Source of the DNA: Pantoea coffeiphila | GTDB lineage: Bacteria; Pseudomonadota; Gammaproteobacteria; Enterobacterales; Enterobacteriaceae | Direction: 5' to 3' | DNA: 64,000 bases | Assembly: GCF_016909495.1 (NCBI RefSeq) | Contig: NZ_JAFBFW010000001.1 | Location: 558,001-622,000 of the forward strand | Part shown: positions 38,853-47,965 of the stretch, piece after piece | How positions within the stretch are numbered: the stretch's first letter is position 1 | Layout of the letters: every line of letters begins with the position of its first letter | Translations under genes and position numbers: made by a program | Notes under the pieces: generated by a model | Told to the model about the DNA's origin: nothing | What the model saw: only the letters and a program-made list of their open reading frames with translations | The model's database searches: none

Positions 38853-38912
38853 CTCACAGCCTTCCTGTAAAAAATTGAGCCTCAAGTCTAGAGTCGTAAC
38901 ACTGGACGATCT

Positions 38913-39902
38913 ATGATGCCAAACCCTATTTTTTTACCCGAAACGCCGACTATGAAGATGAATGCCCCTTTTGCTCTGTCCTCTGACCTGATCAGTGAGC
39001 TGTTAATGGAAATGTGTCTGCGCGGCGTTCAGTACCGCCGTGTACAAACCGGGCCTGAATTCGGCGTCAGTTTTCACCATCGGCCACGGCACGCCTATTT
39101 TCATTATCTCGCCGTTGGCACCGCCCTGTTACGCACCAAAGACGGTACGCTTTACGAACTCAACGCAGGGAGCGTGGTGTTCATGCCACAGGGTGAAGAC
39201 CATCAGCTTGTGTCAGATGTCAGGCATTCATGCCAACACATTGACACATTAGGCGCGGCCCCGCTGGGCGAGGCCGTCAGCGGGATTAACACCTGCCCCA
39301 GCACGCATTCAACGCCCAGCACGGTACTGTTTTATGGTTGTATGGAGTTCGACCTCGGTGGAATGCAGGGACTGGCTAAACTGATGCCGGAGGCAATGGT
39401 GGCGACGGCTGATGAACAGCGCTATCCGGGGCTGATGCCCATCCTCAGCGCGATGAAAGCTGAAATCTGCTCAGGCCGCATTGGCTTTGCGGGTATTCTG
39501 GCCCGACTCGCCGAGGTTGCGAGCGCCATGATAGTGCGTGGATGGATTGAAAGCGGCTGTGGTAGCGCCGATGGCCTTGTTGCAGCATTACGCGACCCGC
39601 GGTTGGCGCGTGCCATTCTGGCGATTCATCGCGATCCGGGTCGTGAATGGTCCGTTGCAGAGCTGGCTTCCCTGTCACACGTGTCACGTTCTGTGTTTGC
39701 TGAACGCTTTAAGGCGATTATCGGCGCGCCGCCGCTGCGTTATGCCACAGAGGTGAGAATGCGGATCGCCGGGCAGTGGATCGCCCGGGATAAGGTATCC
39801 ATTGATACGGTCGCCCACCGCCTGGGCTACGCTTCGCAGGCCGCGTTCAGCCGGGCTTTTAAGCGTGTCAATGGATATCCGCCCGGAGCGCTACGGCGCT
39901 AG
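38913..39902 (+). CDS. AraC family regulator with cupin domain
   Basis: A 329-aa protein with an N-terminal cupin_6 domain (HYLAVGTALLRTKDG and VVFMPQGEDHQLVSD) and a C-terminal AraC-type double helix-turn-helix (WSVAELASLSHVSRSVFAERF and LGYASQAAFSRAFKR). The start could be ATG at 38913 or 38952. The divergent MFS exporter gene is its likely target. Confidence 0.88.
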   Translation: MMPNPIFLPETPTMKMNAPFALSSDLISELLMEMCLRGVQYRRVQTGPEFGVSFHHRPRHAYFHYLAVGTALLRTKDGTLYELNAGSVVFMPQGEDHQLVSDVRHSCQHIDTLGAAPLGEAVSGINTCPSTHSTPSTVLFYGCMEFDLGGMQGLAKLMPEAMVATADEQRYPGLMPILSAMKAEICSGRIGFAGILARLAEVASAMIVRGWIESGCGSADGLVAALRDPRLARAILAIHRDPGREWSVAELASLSHVSRSVFAERFKAIIGAPPLRYATEVRMRIAGQWIARDKVSIDTVAHRLGYASQAAFSRAFKRVNGYPPGALRR

Positions 39903-40090
39903 ACGTGCATATCAAAGCTCCACTTTAGAAATCCCGCCAGTCAACACACCATCCTGTGGCGTTCGAAATAAACAACAACAGACAACAATAAACACAACGT
40001 TGCACAACCGAGCATGCAATGTTACTTTGACCTGGTGAATTGGGAATGGGCAAATCCATTCCTTTGATAACCGAGAAGCCGGAGTGAAAC

Positions 40091-40891
40091 ATGATAAAGC
40101 TGATAATTACCGATCTCGATGGTACTTTTTTAAACAGCCAGGGTGACTATGATCGGGCGTTGTTTGCCCGGACGTGGGAGAAGATGTCGTCTCTCGGTGT
40201 GCATTTTGCTGCATGTACCGGCAAACAATGTGAGCGGGTGGAAGAGCTTTTTGGGGAATTCAGTAAAGATATCTGGATCGTTGGCGACAGCGCCACGCGC
40301 ATCAAACATAACGGCAGCTTTGCCTTTCAGTCCCTGATTAATAATGCGACAGGAAGGGCAATCATTAAAACGCTTGAAGAAGTGAGTTCCACGCATGTGA
40401 TTATCGCCTGCACCCCTGAAGGGGCGATCGTGCGCTCCGATGTTCCGAAACCCCTCAAAGATAAAATCAGACGCTCCTATGCCCGCATCATCGAGATTGA
40501 GGACTTCAGCCTGGTCGACAGTGATTTTGTTAAAATCACCGTGTTTGATGAGCAGGGAAACTGTCCACAAACTCGCCCACATTTGAGTCCATTTGAGGAT
40601 GATGTGTACATTGTGGTTTCTGAAGCCTCATGGATAGATATCGCCGGATATGGCGTACACAAGGGAAGCACAGTTCAAAAACTTCAAGAAATTCTGAATG
40701 TCAGCCCGGAAGAAACAATGGCTTTTGGTGATGGTTACAATGATCTGGAGCTGCTGGCTCAGGCAGAGTATAGCTTCGCTATGCGAAACGCCTTTAATGA
40801 GGTTAAGGATGCGGCGCGTTTTGTCACCGGAACCAATGATGACAGTGCGGTAATGGAAACTATCAATCGCCTGCTTGCGTTACAAGCCTGA
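40091..40891 (+). CDS. Cof-type HAD-IIB phosphatase
   Basis: A 266-aa haloacid dehalogenase-superfamily phosphatase. The nucleophile motif is ITDLDGTFLN at residues 6-15, and motif III/IV is FGDGYNDLELL near residue 215. A C2-type cap lies between. E. coli relatives (YbjI, YidA, SupH) hydrolyse sugar phosphates or FMN. It is convergent with a DeoR-type regulator; such pairs usually concern sugar phosphates. Confidence 0.9.
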   Translation: MIKLIITDLDGTFLNSQGDYDRALFARTWEKMSSLGVHFAACTGKQCERVEELFGEFSKDIWIVGDSATRIKHNGSFAFQSLINNATGRAIIKTLEEVSSTHVIIACTPEGAIVRSDVPKPLKDKIRRSYARIIEIEDFSLVDSDFVKITVFDEQGNCPQTRPHLSPFEDDVYIVVSEASWIDIAGYGVHKGSTVQKLQEILNVSPEETMAFGDGYNDLELLAQAEYSFAMRNAFNEVKDAARFVTGTNDDSAVMETINRLLALQA

Positions 40892-40904
40892 AGGTTATTA
40901 ACGC

Positions 40905-40926
40905 GGGAAGGCACCCAGCCCTTCCC
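40905..40926. terminator. hairpin between convergent HAD and DeoR genes
   Basis: GGGAAGG and CCTTCCC form a perfect 7-bp stem with an 8-base loop, placed 13 bases after the HAD stop and 15 before the DeoR stop. There is no T run, so termination is only likely, not certain. Confidence 0.45.
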
Positions 40927-40941
40927 AGATAGAAGTTCATA

Positions 40942-41703
40942 TCAGGCGATTTCCAGCCGTATGTTGCTGTGTGCCAGCGAGCCTGCGTCTGTAAGGCTGC
41001 TGGCGACGACAACGTCGATATCGTCACAGGATGCGACTTTGTAGCGCGCCACCTGCGGCACTTTATCCGCAATGACAGCGGCGATGATTTCATTGCTCTG
41101 GCGGATCACTTCTTTTTTAAAGCAGGCATCTTCATAGTAGACAGCCGTCAGCCCGGCATGAATGTCCAATCCGCAGACGCCGATAAACATCTGATCGAAC
41201 AGCATCTCTTTGACTTGATTAAGCGGCTCAGACCCGAGAATGCTTCCTGTCTGCGAATTCAGCTTGCCGCCGAGCATAATCACTTCACCCTGCTGGCGTC
41301 CACTCAGGGCTGCAGCGATTTGTGGGGAATTTGTCACGATGGTGAGGTCGAATTCGGAGGGAATGAAATCGACCATAGCCAGATACGTAGAGCCGCCGTC
41401 TATAAAGATACTGGTTCCGGATTTGATCAGTTCCGCACAGCGTTTTGCCACACTCGTCTTTTCCTCAACGCTATGCATAACCCGTGTGTCGAAACTTGCT
41501 GACTGTTTAAACTGACTGACCGCGCCCCCGTAGACTTTTTTGCACATTCCTTTACGGACCATCGCCTGCAAATCCCTGCGTATCGTGTGTTCAGACACGC
41601 CTAACTGGCGGGCGATATCAGCGCCAATGACCCGACCGTTCTGCTGTAGCATCTGGTAAATCACTTCCTGTCTCTGTTCAGGCAGGGCGTCATAATCAAT
41701 CAT
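40942..41703 (-). CDS. DeoR/GlpR family regulator
   Basis: A 253-aa repressor-type protein with N-terminal DeoR helix-turn-helix (RQEVIYQMLQQNGRVIGADIA then LGVSEHTIRRDL) and a C-terminal sugar-phosphate sensor domain with FIDGGSTYLAMV and VTNSPQIA. AATAAACA occurs both before this gene (41715-41722) and before the convergent HAD gene (39989-39996), a possible shared operator word. Confidence 0.88.
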   Translation of the reverse strand: MIDYDALPEQRQEVIYQMLQQNGRVIGADIARQLGVSEHTIRRDLQAMVRKGMCKKVYGGAVSQFKQSASFDTRVMHSVEEKTSVAKRCAELIKSGTSIFIDGGSTYLAMVDFIPSEFDLTIVTNSPQIAAALSGRQQGEVIMLGGKLNSQTGSILGSEPLNQVKEMLFDQMFIGVCGLDIHAGLTAVYYEDACFKKEVIRQSNEIIAAVIADKVPQVARYKVASCDDIDVVVASSLTDAGSLAHSNIRLEIA

Positions 41704-41798
41704 TCTTTACTCTCAAAATAAACATGACATGGCAGAGTGTACACAACAAAGCATAGCGGTGATGAACATATTACACCTGTGACGCAATCGCGCAGGCG

Positions 41799-42275
41799 TC
41801 AAAGTTCAGCCCGAATTGCGGCTTCCATTTTCTCCGGGGTGGCGATGGGCGCAAAACGCTTAAGCGGTTTGCCGTCGCGTCCGATAAGGAACTTAGTGAA
41901 GTTCCACTTGATCCGCCCACCCAGTACGCCGGGCAATTCCTCTTTCAGGTAACGAAACAGCGGATGCGCAGCGGCACCGTTGACCTCGACTTTTTCGAAC
42001 ATCGGGAAGGTAACACCGTAGTTGATGTGACAGGTCTGCGCGATGTCGTCGGCGTTGCCGGGTTCCTGCTTGCCGAACTGGTTACAGGGGAAGCCCAGCA
42101 CCACCAGCCCCTGGTCAGCATACTTTTTGTAGAGCGCTTCCAGGCCCGCATATTGCGGCGTGAAACCGCACCGGCTGGCGGTATTCACTACCAGCACCAG
42201 TTTTCCCGCGTAGTCGGCCATAGGGATAAGCTGGCCTTGCAGGCTGGTAGCAGAAAGTTGATGAAAAAGGGTCAT
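41799..42275 (-). CDS. glutathione peroxidase-family thiol peroxidase
   Basis: A 158-aa enzyme of the Gpx/BtuE family reducing hydroperoxides. The catalytic residues are visible: Cys in NTASRCGFTPQY, Gln and the FPCNQFGKQEPG loop, and Trp in KWNFTKFLI. Cys replaces selenocysteine. It is shorter than E. coli BtuE (183 aa) but full length for the common Gpx subfamily. GAGGATG precedes the start. Confidence 0.92.
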   Translation of the reverse strand: MTLFHQLSATSLQGQLIPMADYAGKLVLVVNTASRCGFTPQYAGLEALYKKYADQGLVVLGFPCNQFGKQEPGNADDIAQTCHINYGVTFPMFEKVEVNGAAAHPLFRYLKEELPGVLGGRIKWNFTKFLIGRDGKPLKRFAPIATPEKMEAAIRAEL

Positions 42276-42380
42276 ATCGTCATCCTCAAAACAGACAGGG
42301 TTCAGCGTCTATACTGCCGTGCAGCGCCTGGCTGCCACGGCACACAGCGAAAATTTTGGGTTGATACGGCTCGTTAGCCT

Positions 42381-42989
42381 TCAAAGCACGCGGTAGATTT
42401 CAGAAATCACCTGCATCGCTGCGTCTTCAAGGGTTCCTTCATTACGGCATAACAACCAGCCGTTCCCGGTGATTTCTCGCTCGAACGCCCGGGTACAGGC
42501 AGCATGCTCTTCCAGCTTATGCATTACCGTACTGCTCAGCCCACGCGTTCGGGCTGCCGCCCTCGCCCATGAAATTTCAGGTGCAGTGACTACCCCGACA
42601 TGCAGGTCCGGCGTTCGCACGTTACGTTCAATATTAAGCTGTAAAATCTCTGCAAAGGGCACCATTCGCCGAAACGCGGCATCCGACGGATACCAGCGGT
42701 CCATCAGGATAATGCTGTCCGACGGCTGTTTAGTCAGCACCTCCCGTGTTATCCACGCGCGGCTGTCAGCCAGGCGCTGACAAACCTGCCGTTCTAAATC
42801 CAGGCTGGGATGTCTGGCAAACTGGTTTACGAGGAGCATAGTTGCTGCCCGCCAGGGATCGCTTTTTTTCTCGCAAAGACGGACCACCTTGTGGTTATCC
42901 GCGCGTAATACTTTCGCCATGGCTTCTAACAGCGTGGTTTTTCCCGCGCCCTTGGGTCCATCCAGCGTAACAAACAGTTGACGACTCAT
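42381..42989 (-). CDS. P-loop kinase, thymidylate kinase-like
   Basis: A 202-aa protein with an N-terminal P-loop GPKGAGKTT, a DRWYPSDAAFRR segment that resembles the DRY-like substrate motif of dTMP kinase, and an Arg-rich lid (AAARTRGLS). It is not the essential Tmk by context and may act on another nucleotide or small molecule. No operon partner is obvious. Confidence 0.75.
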   Translation of the reverse strand: MSRQLFVTLDGPKGAGKTTLLEAMAKVLRADNHKVVRLCEKKSDPWRAATMLLVNQFARHPSLDLERQVCQRLADSRAWITREVLTKQPSDSIILMDRWYPSDAAFRRMVPFAEILQLNIERNVRTPDLHVGVVTAPEISWARAAARTRGLSSTVMHKLEEHAACTRAFEREITGNGWLLCRNEGTLEDAAMQVISEIYRVL

Positions 42990-43096
42990 TCTGCGAATGA
43001 TGATCGATGAAGGGTTTTTATCAGTCCCGAATCTGGCAAACGCATTTAACTTCCTTTCGATGAATAGCTGAGCAATCTCTTCCCCGTATTGGGTTG

Positions 43097-44005
43097 TCAG
43101 GGGAGTTTGCTTAATTCCTGCTGGATAAAATCAATCAGCGCTCTGGTTTTCGTGGGCAGGTAACGCCGGTTTGAATAAAGTGCGAACAGTTGCAGCGGCG
43201 CTACCGATTGTTCAAATTCAACCTCGATCAGCCGCCCATCGCTAATGTAGGGTTCACAGCCCTGTTTTGACAGAATGGCAAAACCGACGCCTGCCAGCGC
43301 AGCGCGCCCTGCCATCTCTCCGCTGTTTACCCGATAATGCCCGTTAACCTTAACCGTCTCGAATCCCCCTTTTGCATTGACAAACTGCCAGGGCGCTCCT
43401 TTCAGCGCACTCACGGTGGTAATACAGGGTAATGCTTCAAGCTGCCGGATATTAGCAGGGGTGCCATAGCGTTGAATAACAGAGGGCGCGGCAACAATGG
43501 TGCAAGGGATAGTCAGCAGATGACGGGCTATATAGTCACTGTCATCCATCTGGCCCCGGCTTACAATGATCGCTAAATCCAGATCGTCCCGCAGTGATTC
43601 CAAACCCGAGAGGTTTGTGACACAGCCGATCTCCAGATCCGGGTACTGACAGGCGAATTCGGCAATAACGGAACCCAGCAGTGCGGGTCCGATCTCATTG
43701 GGGATACAGAGACGTAATGGCCCCTTGAGCTGCATCTGGCGCTGCGTTAGCTCTGTCTCCGTTTGCTCAAGCGCCTCCAGTAATGGCTTCGCACGGCTGT
43801 AGAGCAGATGCCCGGCCTGAGTGAGTTTCATATGCCGGGTGCTGCGCTCGATGAGCTGAAGATTCAGTTTTTCTTCTAACTGAGAAATACAGCGGCTGAC
43901 ATTTGAGGTTGGCATTTCAAGGACTTTCGATGCCCCAACAAAACTCTCTTTTTCAACCACAGCAATGAACACTTTCAGGGTATGAAAATCAAGCGCCGGA
44001 CGCAT
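43097..44005 (-). CDS. LysR family transcriptional regulator
   Basis: A 302-aa LysR protein. The N-terminal domain DFHTLKVFIAVVEKESFVGASKVLEMPTSNVSRCISQLE is of the CrgA/DsdC-like sub-branch in which Ser-Asn-Val replaces the usual Pro-Ala-Val. The effector domain covers residues 90-295. No divergent partner exists; the upstream side is repeat DNA. Confidence 0.9.
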   Translation of the reverse strand: MRPALDFHTLKVFIAVVEKESFVGASKVLEMPTSNVSRCISQLEEKLNLQLIERSTRHMKLTQAGHLLYSRAKPLLEALEQTETELTQRQMQLKGPLRLCIPNEIGPALLGSVIAEFACQYPDLEIGCVTNLSGLESLRDDLDLAIIVSRGQMDDSDYIARHLLTIPCTIVAAPSVIQRYGTPANIRQLEALPCITTVSALKGAPWQFVNAKGGFETVKVNGHYRVNSGEMAGRAALAGVGFAILSKQGCEPYISDGRLIEVEFEQSVAPLQLFALYSNRRYLPTKTRALIDFIQQELSKLP

Positions 44006-44162
44006 TCGCTATCCCATTTATGATAATAATAACTGCTGTTTTTACCATATAATTAGCTATATCGATAGCGTTCAGATTTTGCGTATGGCGTATCGGGGGG
44101 GCTGGGGAGTTGCTTCAGATCCTGCATCTGGTGTATCGGGGCTGGCCGGATTGCCCGCATAT

Positions 44163-44346
44163 TTTGGTGTTGCTGCTGGAACAACTGATTGTATCTGGCA
44201 GCAACGCAAGGATTCAAAAGGGAGACCGTAACGGGACAGGTTAGCCGGGTGTCTGCCGCAGGGATGCGGCAGCCAAGCCCCCAGGGATTGGGTTCACGGC
44301 GACCCGGCGTTCTGCCCGTAACGGTCGCCCCGTTCGCCAATCTCGC
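44163..44346 (+). repeat. structured dispersed repeat, copy B
   Basis: The core is 44224-44326 (103 nt), the same length as copy A at 15869-15971. The closing stem is GACCGTAACGGG with CCCGTAACGGTC (one mismatch). The inner hairpin CTGCCGCA-GGGA-TGCGGCAG is identical except for one loop base, and GCCGGGT with ACCCGGC form a perfect inner stem. An upstream GTTGCTG/CAGCAAC hairpin precedes it. It lies between a LysR start and the end of yjfF. Confidence 0.8.
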
Positions 44347-44397
44347 CGCGAAAATCCTCCACCATCAGATTACCGCTCTTCCGAAACACCCCAACTA

Positions 44398-45384
44398 TCA
44401 GGTACTCAACCGCTTAACCGGCGCATTCTGCTGTCGATCCCACATCACCGTCAGCAACCGCTGGAGCGCGATAAAGGCAAACAGCAGCACGCCGATGGCA
44501 ATCTTCGTCCACCAGGAACTCAGCGTACCGTCGAAGTTGATCCAGGTCTGAATCAGCCCCTGTATCAGCACGCCAAACAGCGTTCCCAGCACCGTGCCCA
44601 CTCCGCCGGAAAGCAGCGTGCCGCCGATCACCACCGACGCAATGGCATCCAGCTCCACGCCCATACCCGCCAGCGCATAGCCCGCCGAGGTATAGATGGA
44701 GAAAACAATTCCTGCCAGCGTCGCCAGCCCGGAGGACAGCATGTAAATACGTATCGTGGTGCTGCGGGTGGAGATGCCCATCAGCTGCGCCGAAGTGGCG
44801 TTACCGCCGATGGCATACACCTGGCTACCGAAGCGGCTGCGGTGGGCGACAATAATTCCCAGCGCGACCACCATCAGCATAATCAGCGCCAGCAGGCTGA
44901 GACGGCCTCCTCCCGGAATTTTCCAGGCCATCGACGACAGCGTGGAATACAGCGGGTGATCGATCGGCAGCGAACTTTCCGCCACCAGATAGCTACAGCC
45001 GCGCAGGAAGAACATCCCGGCCAGGGTGATGATGAATGCCGGAATTTTTAAAGCATCGATCAGCCATCCCATAAAGGCACCAAACGCCGATCCCATCACC
45101 ATCACCAGACCGAACGCCACAAACGGATGCAGGTGGAAATCGCCGATGGCGCGGGCGAGGAACACCCCGGTGAAGGCGATCACCGCGCCAACCGACAGAT
45201 CGATACCGCCGGAGAGGATCACAAAGGTCATGCCGACGGCGATAATGCCAAGAAAAGCGTTATCGGTCAGAATATTGGCAATCACCCGGGTTGATGCAAA
45301 GCCGGGGAACTGGCTCAGGCAGAACAGATAACCGACCACGAATACCAGCAGGGTTATCATTAACGGAAGATGACGTTTAACCAC
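44398..45384 (-). CDS. yjfF: galactofuranose-type ABC transporter permease YjfF
   Basis: A 328-aa permease with about ten membrane segments; GGIDLSVGAVIAFTG and ALKIPAFIITLAGM match E. coli YjfF. The GTG at 45384, preceded by AAAGAGGG, gives the E. coli N-terminus (MVKRHLPLM); the longer Cys-rich extension is not real. It overlaps ytfT by 8 bases. With YtfT it forms the membrane channel. Confidence 0.94.
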   Translation of the reverse strand: MVKRHLPLMITLLVFVVGYLFCLSQFPGFASTRVIANILTDNAFLGIIAVGMTFVILSGGIDLSVGAVIAFTGVFLARAIGDFHLHPFVAFGLVMVMGSAFGAFMGWLIDALKIPAFIITLAGMFFLRGCSYLVAESSLPIDHPLYSTLSSMAWKIPGGGRLSLLALIMLMVVALGIIVAHRSRFGSQVYAIGGNATSAQLMGISTRSTTIRIYMLSSGLATLAGIVFSIYTSAGYALAGMGVELDAIASVVIGGTLLSGGVGTVLGTLFGVLIQGLIQTWINFDGTLSSWWTKIAIGVLLFAFIALQRLLTVMWDRQQNAPVKRLST

Positions 45385-46396
45385 CGCGCGGCCCTCTTTT
45401 AAACAGTTGAATAAAGCGTGGTGACTGCAACAGCAGCACAATCATCACCACTACCGCCTTCACGACCTGGTTCAGTTCGGGCGGGAAGCCGGAAAGCAGA
45501 ATCCCGGTGTTCATCGCCTGGATAATCAGCGCGCCGATCAGCGACAGCAGCAGATTAAAGCGGCCACCCATCAGTGAAGCCCCGCCGATAACCACCGCAA
45601 GGATGGCATCCAGCTCCAGCCACAATCCGGCGTTGTTGGCGTCGGCTCCGCGAATATCCGCCGCCACGATCAGTCCAGCTACCGCTGCACACAGCCCGCT
45701 CAGCACGTAGGTGCTCATCACCACCAGCCAGCCGTTAACTCCGGCGTTACGCGCGGCACGCAGGTTGATACCGACGGCCTCGATAAACATGCCAAGCGCG
45801 GTTTTACGGGTCAGAAGCCAGACCACCAAAGCCAGTGCGATAGTGATCCACAGCGGAACCGGCAGGTAGAACAGCGTACCGCTGCCGAGCCGTGCCAGCG
45901 CATCGCTGTTAAACGTAACGATCTGCCCCTGAGTGATCAGCTGTGCGATACCGCGCCCGGCAACCATCAGGATCAGCGTGGCAACAAACGGCTGGATTTT
46001 AAGCAGCGACACCAGTATGCCGTTCCACAGTCCACACAGCAGGCCGCTGCCCAGCGTCACCAGAATCACCACCGCCAGGCTGTGCCCGGCTACGGTCATC
46101 GTGGCCGCGGTTGCCCCGGCGATGGCCATCACTGCGCCCACCGACAGGTCGATCCCGCCGGTGGCAATGACCAGCGTCATCCCAATAGCCAGAATCGCCA
46201 CCGGCGCGGCGCGGTTAAGGATATCGATCGGGCTGCCGAACAGCCGCCCGTCCTGCAGATGAATGGCAAAGAAGTTGTTCGCCACCATGCTGTCGATCAG
46301 CAGCACCAGGATCAACGCACCGATCTGCGGCAGTCCCGGCGGTAATTTACGTTTCAACATCGGCGTTTTCCCCGGTAGAAAATGGCTCTCAAGCAT
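45377..46396 (-). CDS. ytfT: galactofuranose-type ABC transporter permease YtfT
   Basis: A 339-aa permease of the CUT2 family with LFGSPIDILNRAAPVAILAI and GGASLMGGRFNLL as in E. coli YtfT. The ATG at 46396 is preceded by GGGGAG and overlaps the end of ytfR by 8 bases. Partner of YjfF. Confidence 0.94.
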   Translation of the reverse strand: MLESHFLPGKTPMLKRKLPPGLPQIGALILVLLIDSMVANNFFAIHLQDGRLFGSPIDILNRAAPVAILAIGMTLVIATGGIDLSVGAVMAIAGATAATMTVAGHSLAVVILVTLGSGLLCGLWNGILVSLLKIQPFVATLILMVAGRGIAQLITQGQIVTFNSDALARLGSGTLFYLPVPLWITIALALVVWLLTRKTALGMFIEAVGINLRAARNAGVNGWLVVMSTYVLSGLCAAVAGLIVAADIRGADANNAGLWLELDAILAVVIGGASLMGGRFNLLLSLIGALIIQAMNTGILLSGFPPELNQVVKAVVVMIVLLLQSPRFIQLFKRGPRGG

Positions 46397-47912
46397 GCTG
46401 TTCTCCCCCTGCCGCAATAGCGTTAACGATGGCGGCAACCGACAGCTGTTCCAGCGGGATTTCGGCTACCTGCTGCCTGTCGCGCAGGATCACCACCCGA
46501 TCGGCGTAGCCGACCAGCTCTTCCAGTTCTGATGAGATCACCAGTAACGCCAGGCCGTCAGCGCAGAGCGTTTCAATCAGGCGAATAATTTCAGCGTGCG
46601 CACCCACGTCGATGCCGCGCGTCGGCTCATCGAGGATTAAAAACTGCGGACGGGTCACCAGCCAGCGGGAGAGCAGCACCTTCTGCTGATTGCCGCCGGA
46701 AAGCAGCTCCACCGGCTGATCGGCGTCCGGCGTGCGGATACCCAGGCTTTTAATAAAGCGTTCGGCAATTTCCTGCTGCTCGCGGCGCTTAATGGGCCGC
46801 AGCCAGCCGCGCTGCGCCTGCAGGGCCAGAATGATATTTTCACGCACCGAGGCGGCCCCGATAATACCGTCGGTTTTGCGATCCTCCGGGCAGAAGCCCA
46901 TTCCTAAGCGGGAGGCCTGAGCCGGGGTGCGGATAGTCTGCGTTTTGCCTTTGATAACGGCCGTGCCGGAGTCGGCGCGCTTAATGCCAAACAGCAGTTC
47001 GGCGGTTTCAGTACGCCCGGAACCGAGCAGGCCAGCCAGACCCACGGCTTCACCCGGCCGTACACTCAGACTGAACGGTTCAATGGTGCCTTTTTTACCG
47101 TAGTCCTTAAATTCCACCACCGGGGTGTCGCTGCGCAGCGTACTGCCCGCGCGCTGAAGCGCCGTTTCCAGCAGCTCGCGGCCGAGCATCAGCTTAATCA
47201 GCTCAATCTGCGGCAGTGAGCGGGTATCGCGGGTGGCGATAAACTGGCCGTTGCGCAGTACGGTGATGCGGTCGGTAATGCGATACACCTGGTCGAGGAA
47301 GTGGGTGACGAAGATCAGGCTCATGCCTTTCGCCCGCAGCTGGCTCATCAGGGTGAACAACATTTCCACTTCGCTGGCATCCAGGCTGGCGGTCGGTTCG
47401 TCGAGGATCAGCACCTTCGCCGACAGGTCCACCGCGCGGCAGATGGCGATAATCTGCTGCATGGCGACCGAGTAGTGGCCCAGCGGCCGGGTCACGTCCA
47501 GCTCGAAGCCATAATCGTTAAGCAGTTTCACCGCGCGCTGGTTCAGCGTTTTGCGATCGATCAGCCCAAAACGCTTTGGCTCGCGACCAATAAACAGATT
47601 GTCCGCCACCGACATATTCGGCAGCAGGTTCACTTCCTGATACACCGTGCCGATGCCCAGCTCCTGAGCTTCGGCGGTGTTACGCGGGTTAATTGCCTGC
47701 CCGGAGAGTGAAATCGAACCGGTATCGCGCTGATACACGCCGGTCAGCACTTTAATCAGCGTGGACTTCCCCGCGCCGTTCTCACCCAGCAGCGCCATAA
47801 TTTCGCCCGGGCGGATATCAAAGGAAACATTATCCAGCGCGCGCACGCCGGGGAAGGATTTACTGACGCCGCTGATTTCCAGAAGCGTTGCAGAGGAGGT
47901 GTCGATGGTCAT
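46389..47912 (-). CDS. ytfR: galactofuranose-type ABC transporter ATPase YtfR
   Basis: A 507-aa tandem ABC ATPase. Domain 1 has GENGAGKST and VLILDEPTAS; domain 2 has a degenerate P-loop GLLGSGRTE, the signature LSGGNQQK and FLILDEPTRG. The ATG at 47912 follows GAGGCGC and begins the conserved core. It is separated from ytfQ by a hairpin-T-run structure. Confidence 0.94.
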   Translation of the reverse strand: MTIDTSSATLLEISGVSKSFPGVRALDNVSFDIRPGEIMALLGENGAGKSTLIKVLTGVYQRDTGSISLSGQAINPRNTAEAQELGIGTVYQEVNLLPNMSVADNLFIGREPKRFGLIDRKTLNQRAVKLLNDYGFELDVTRPLGHYSVAMQQIIAICRAVDLSAKVLILDEPTASLDASEVEMLFTLMSQLRAKGMSLIFVTHFLDQVYRITDRITVLRNGQFIATRDTRSLPQIELIKLMLGRELLETALQRAGSTLRSDTPVVEFKDYGKKGTIEPFSLSVRPGEAVGLAGLLGSGRTETAELLFGIKRADSGTAVIKGKTQTIRTPAQASRLGMGFCPEDRKTDGIIGAASVRENIILALQAQRGWLRPIKRREQQEIAERFIKSLGIRTPDADQPVELLSGGNQQKVLLSRWLVTRPQFLILDEPTRGIDVGAHAEIIRLIETLCADGLALLVISSELEELVGYADRVVILRDRQQVAEIPLEQLSVAAIVNAIAAGGEQHA

Positions 47913-47932
47913 ACGCTGCGCCTCAAACCATG

Positions 47933-47958
47933 AAAAAAGCCGCTCCGGGTGGAGCGGC
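47933..47958 (-). terminator. attenuator between ytfQ and ytfR
   Basis: GCCGCTCC-GGGT-GGAGCGGC is a perfect 8-bp stem followed on the minus strand by six T. It begins 8 bases after the ytfQ stop. It probably ends most transcripts, so the binding protein is made in excess over the membrane complex. Confidence 0.85.
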
Positions 47959-47965
47959 ACGTGGC

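Noticed and set aside
45385-45441. Cys/His-rich N-terminal extension of YjfF
   Set aside because: It overlaps ytfT; the GTG at 45384 with AAAGAGGG matches the E. coli N-terminus.
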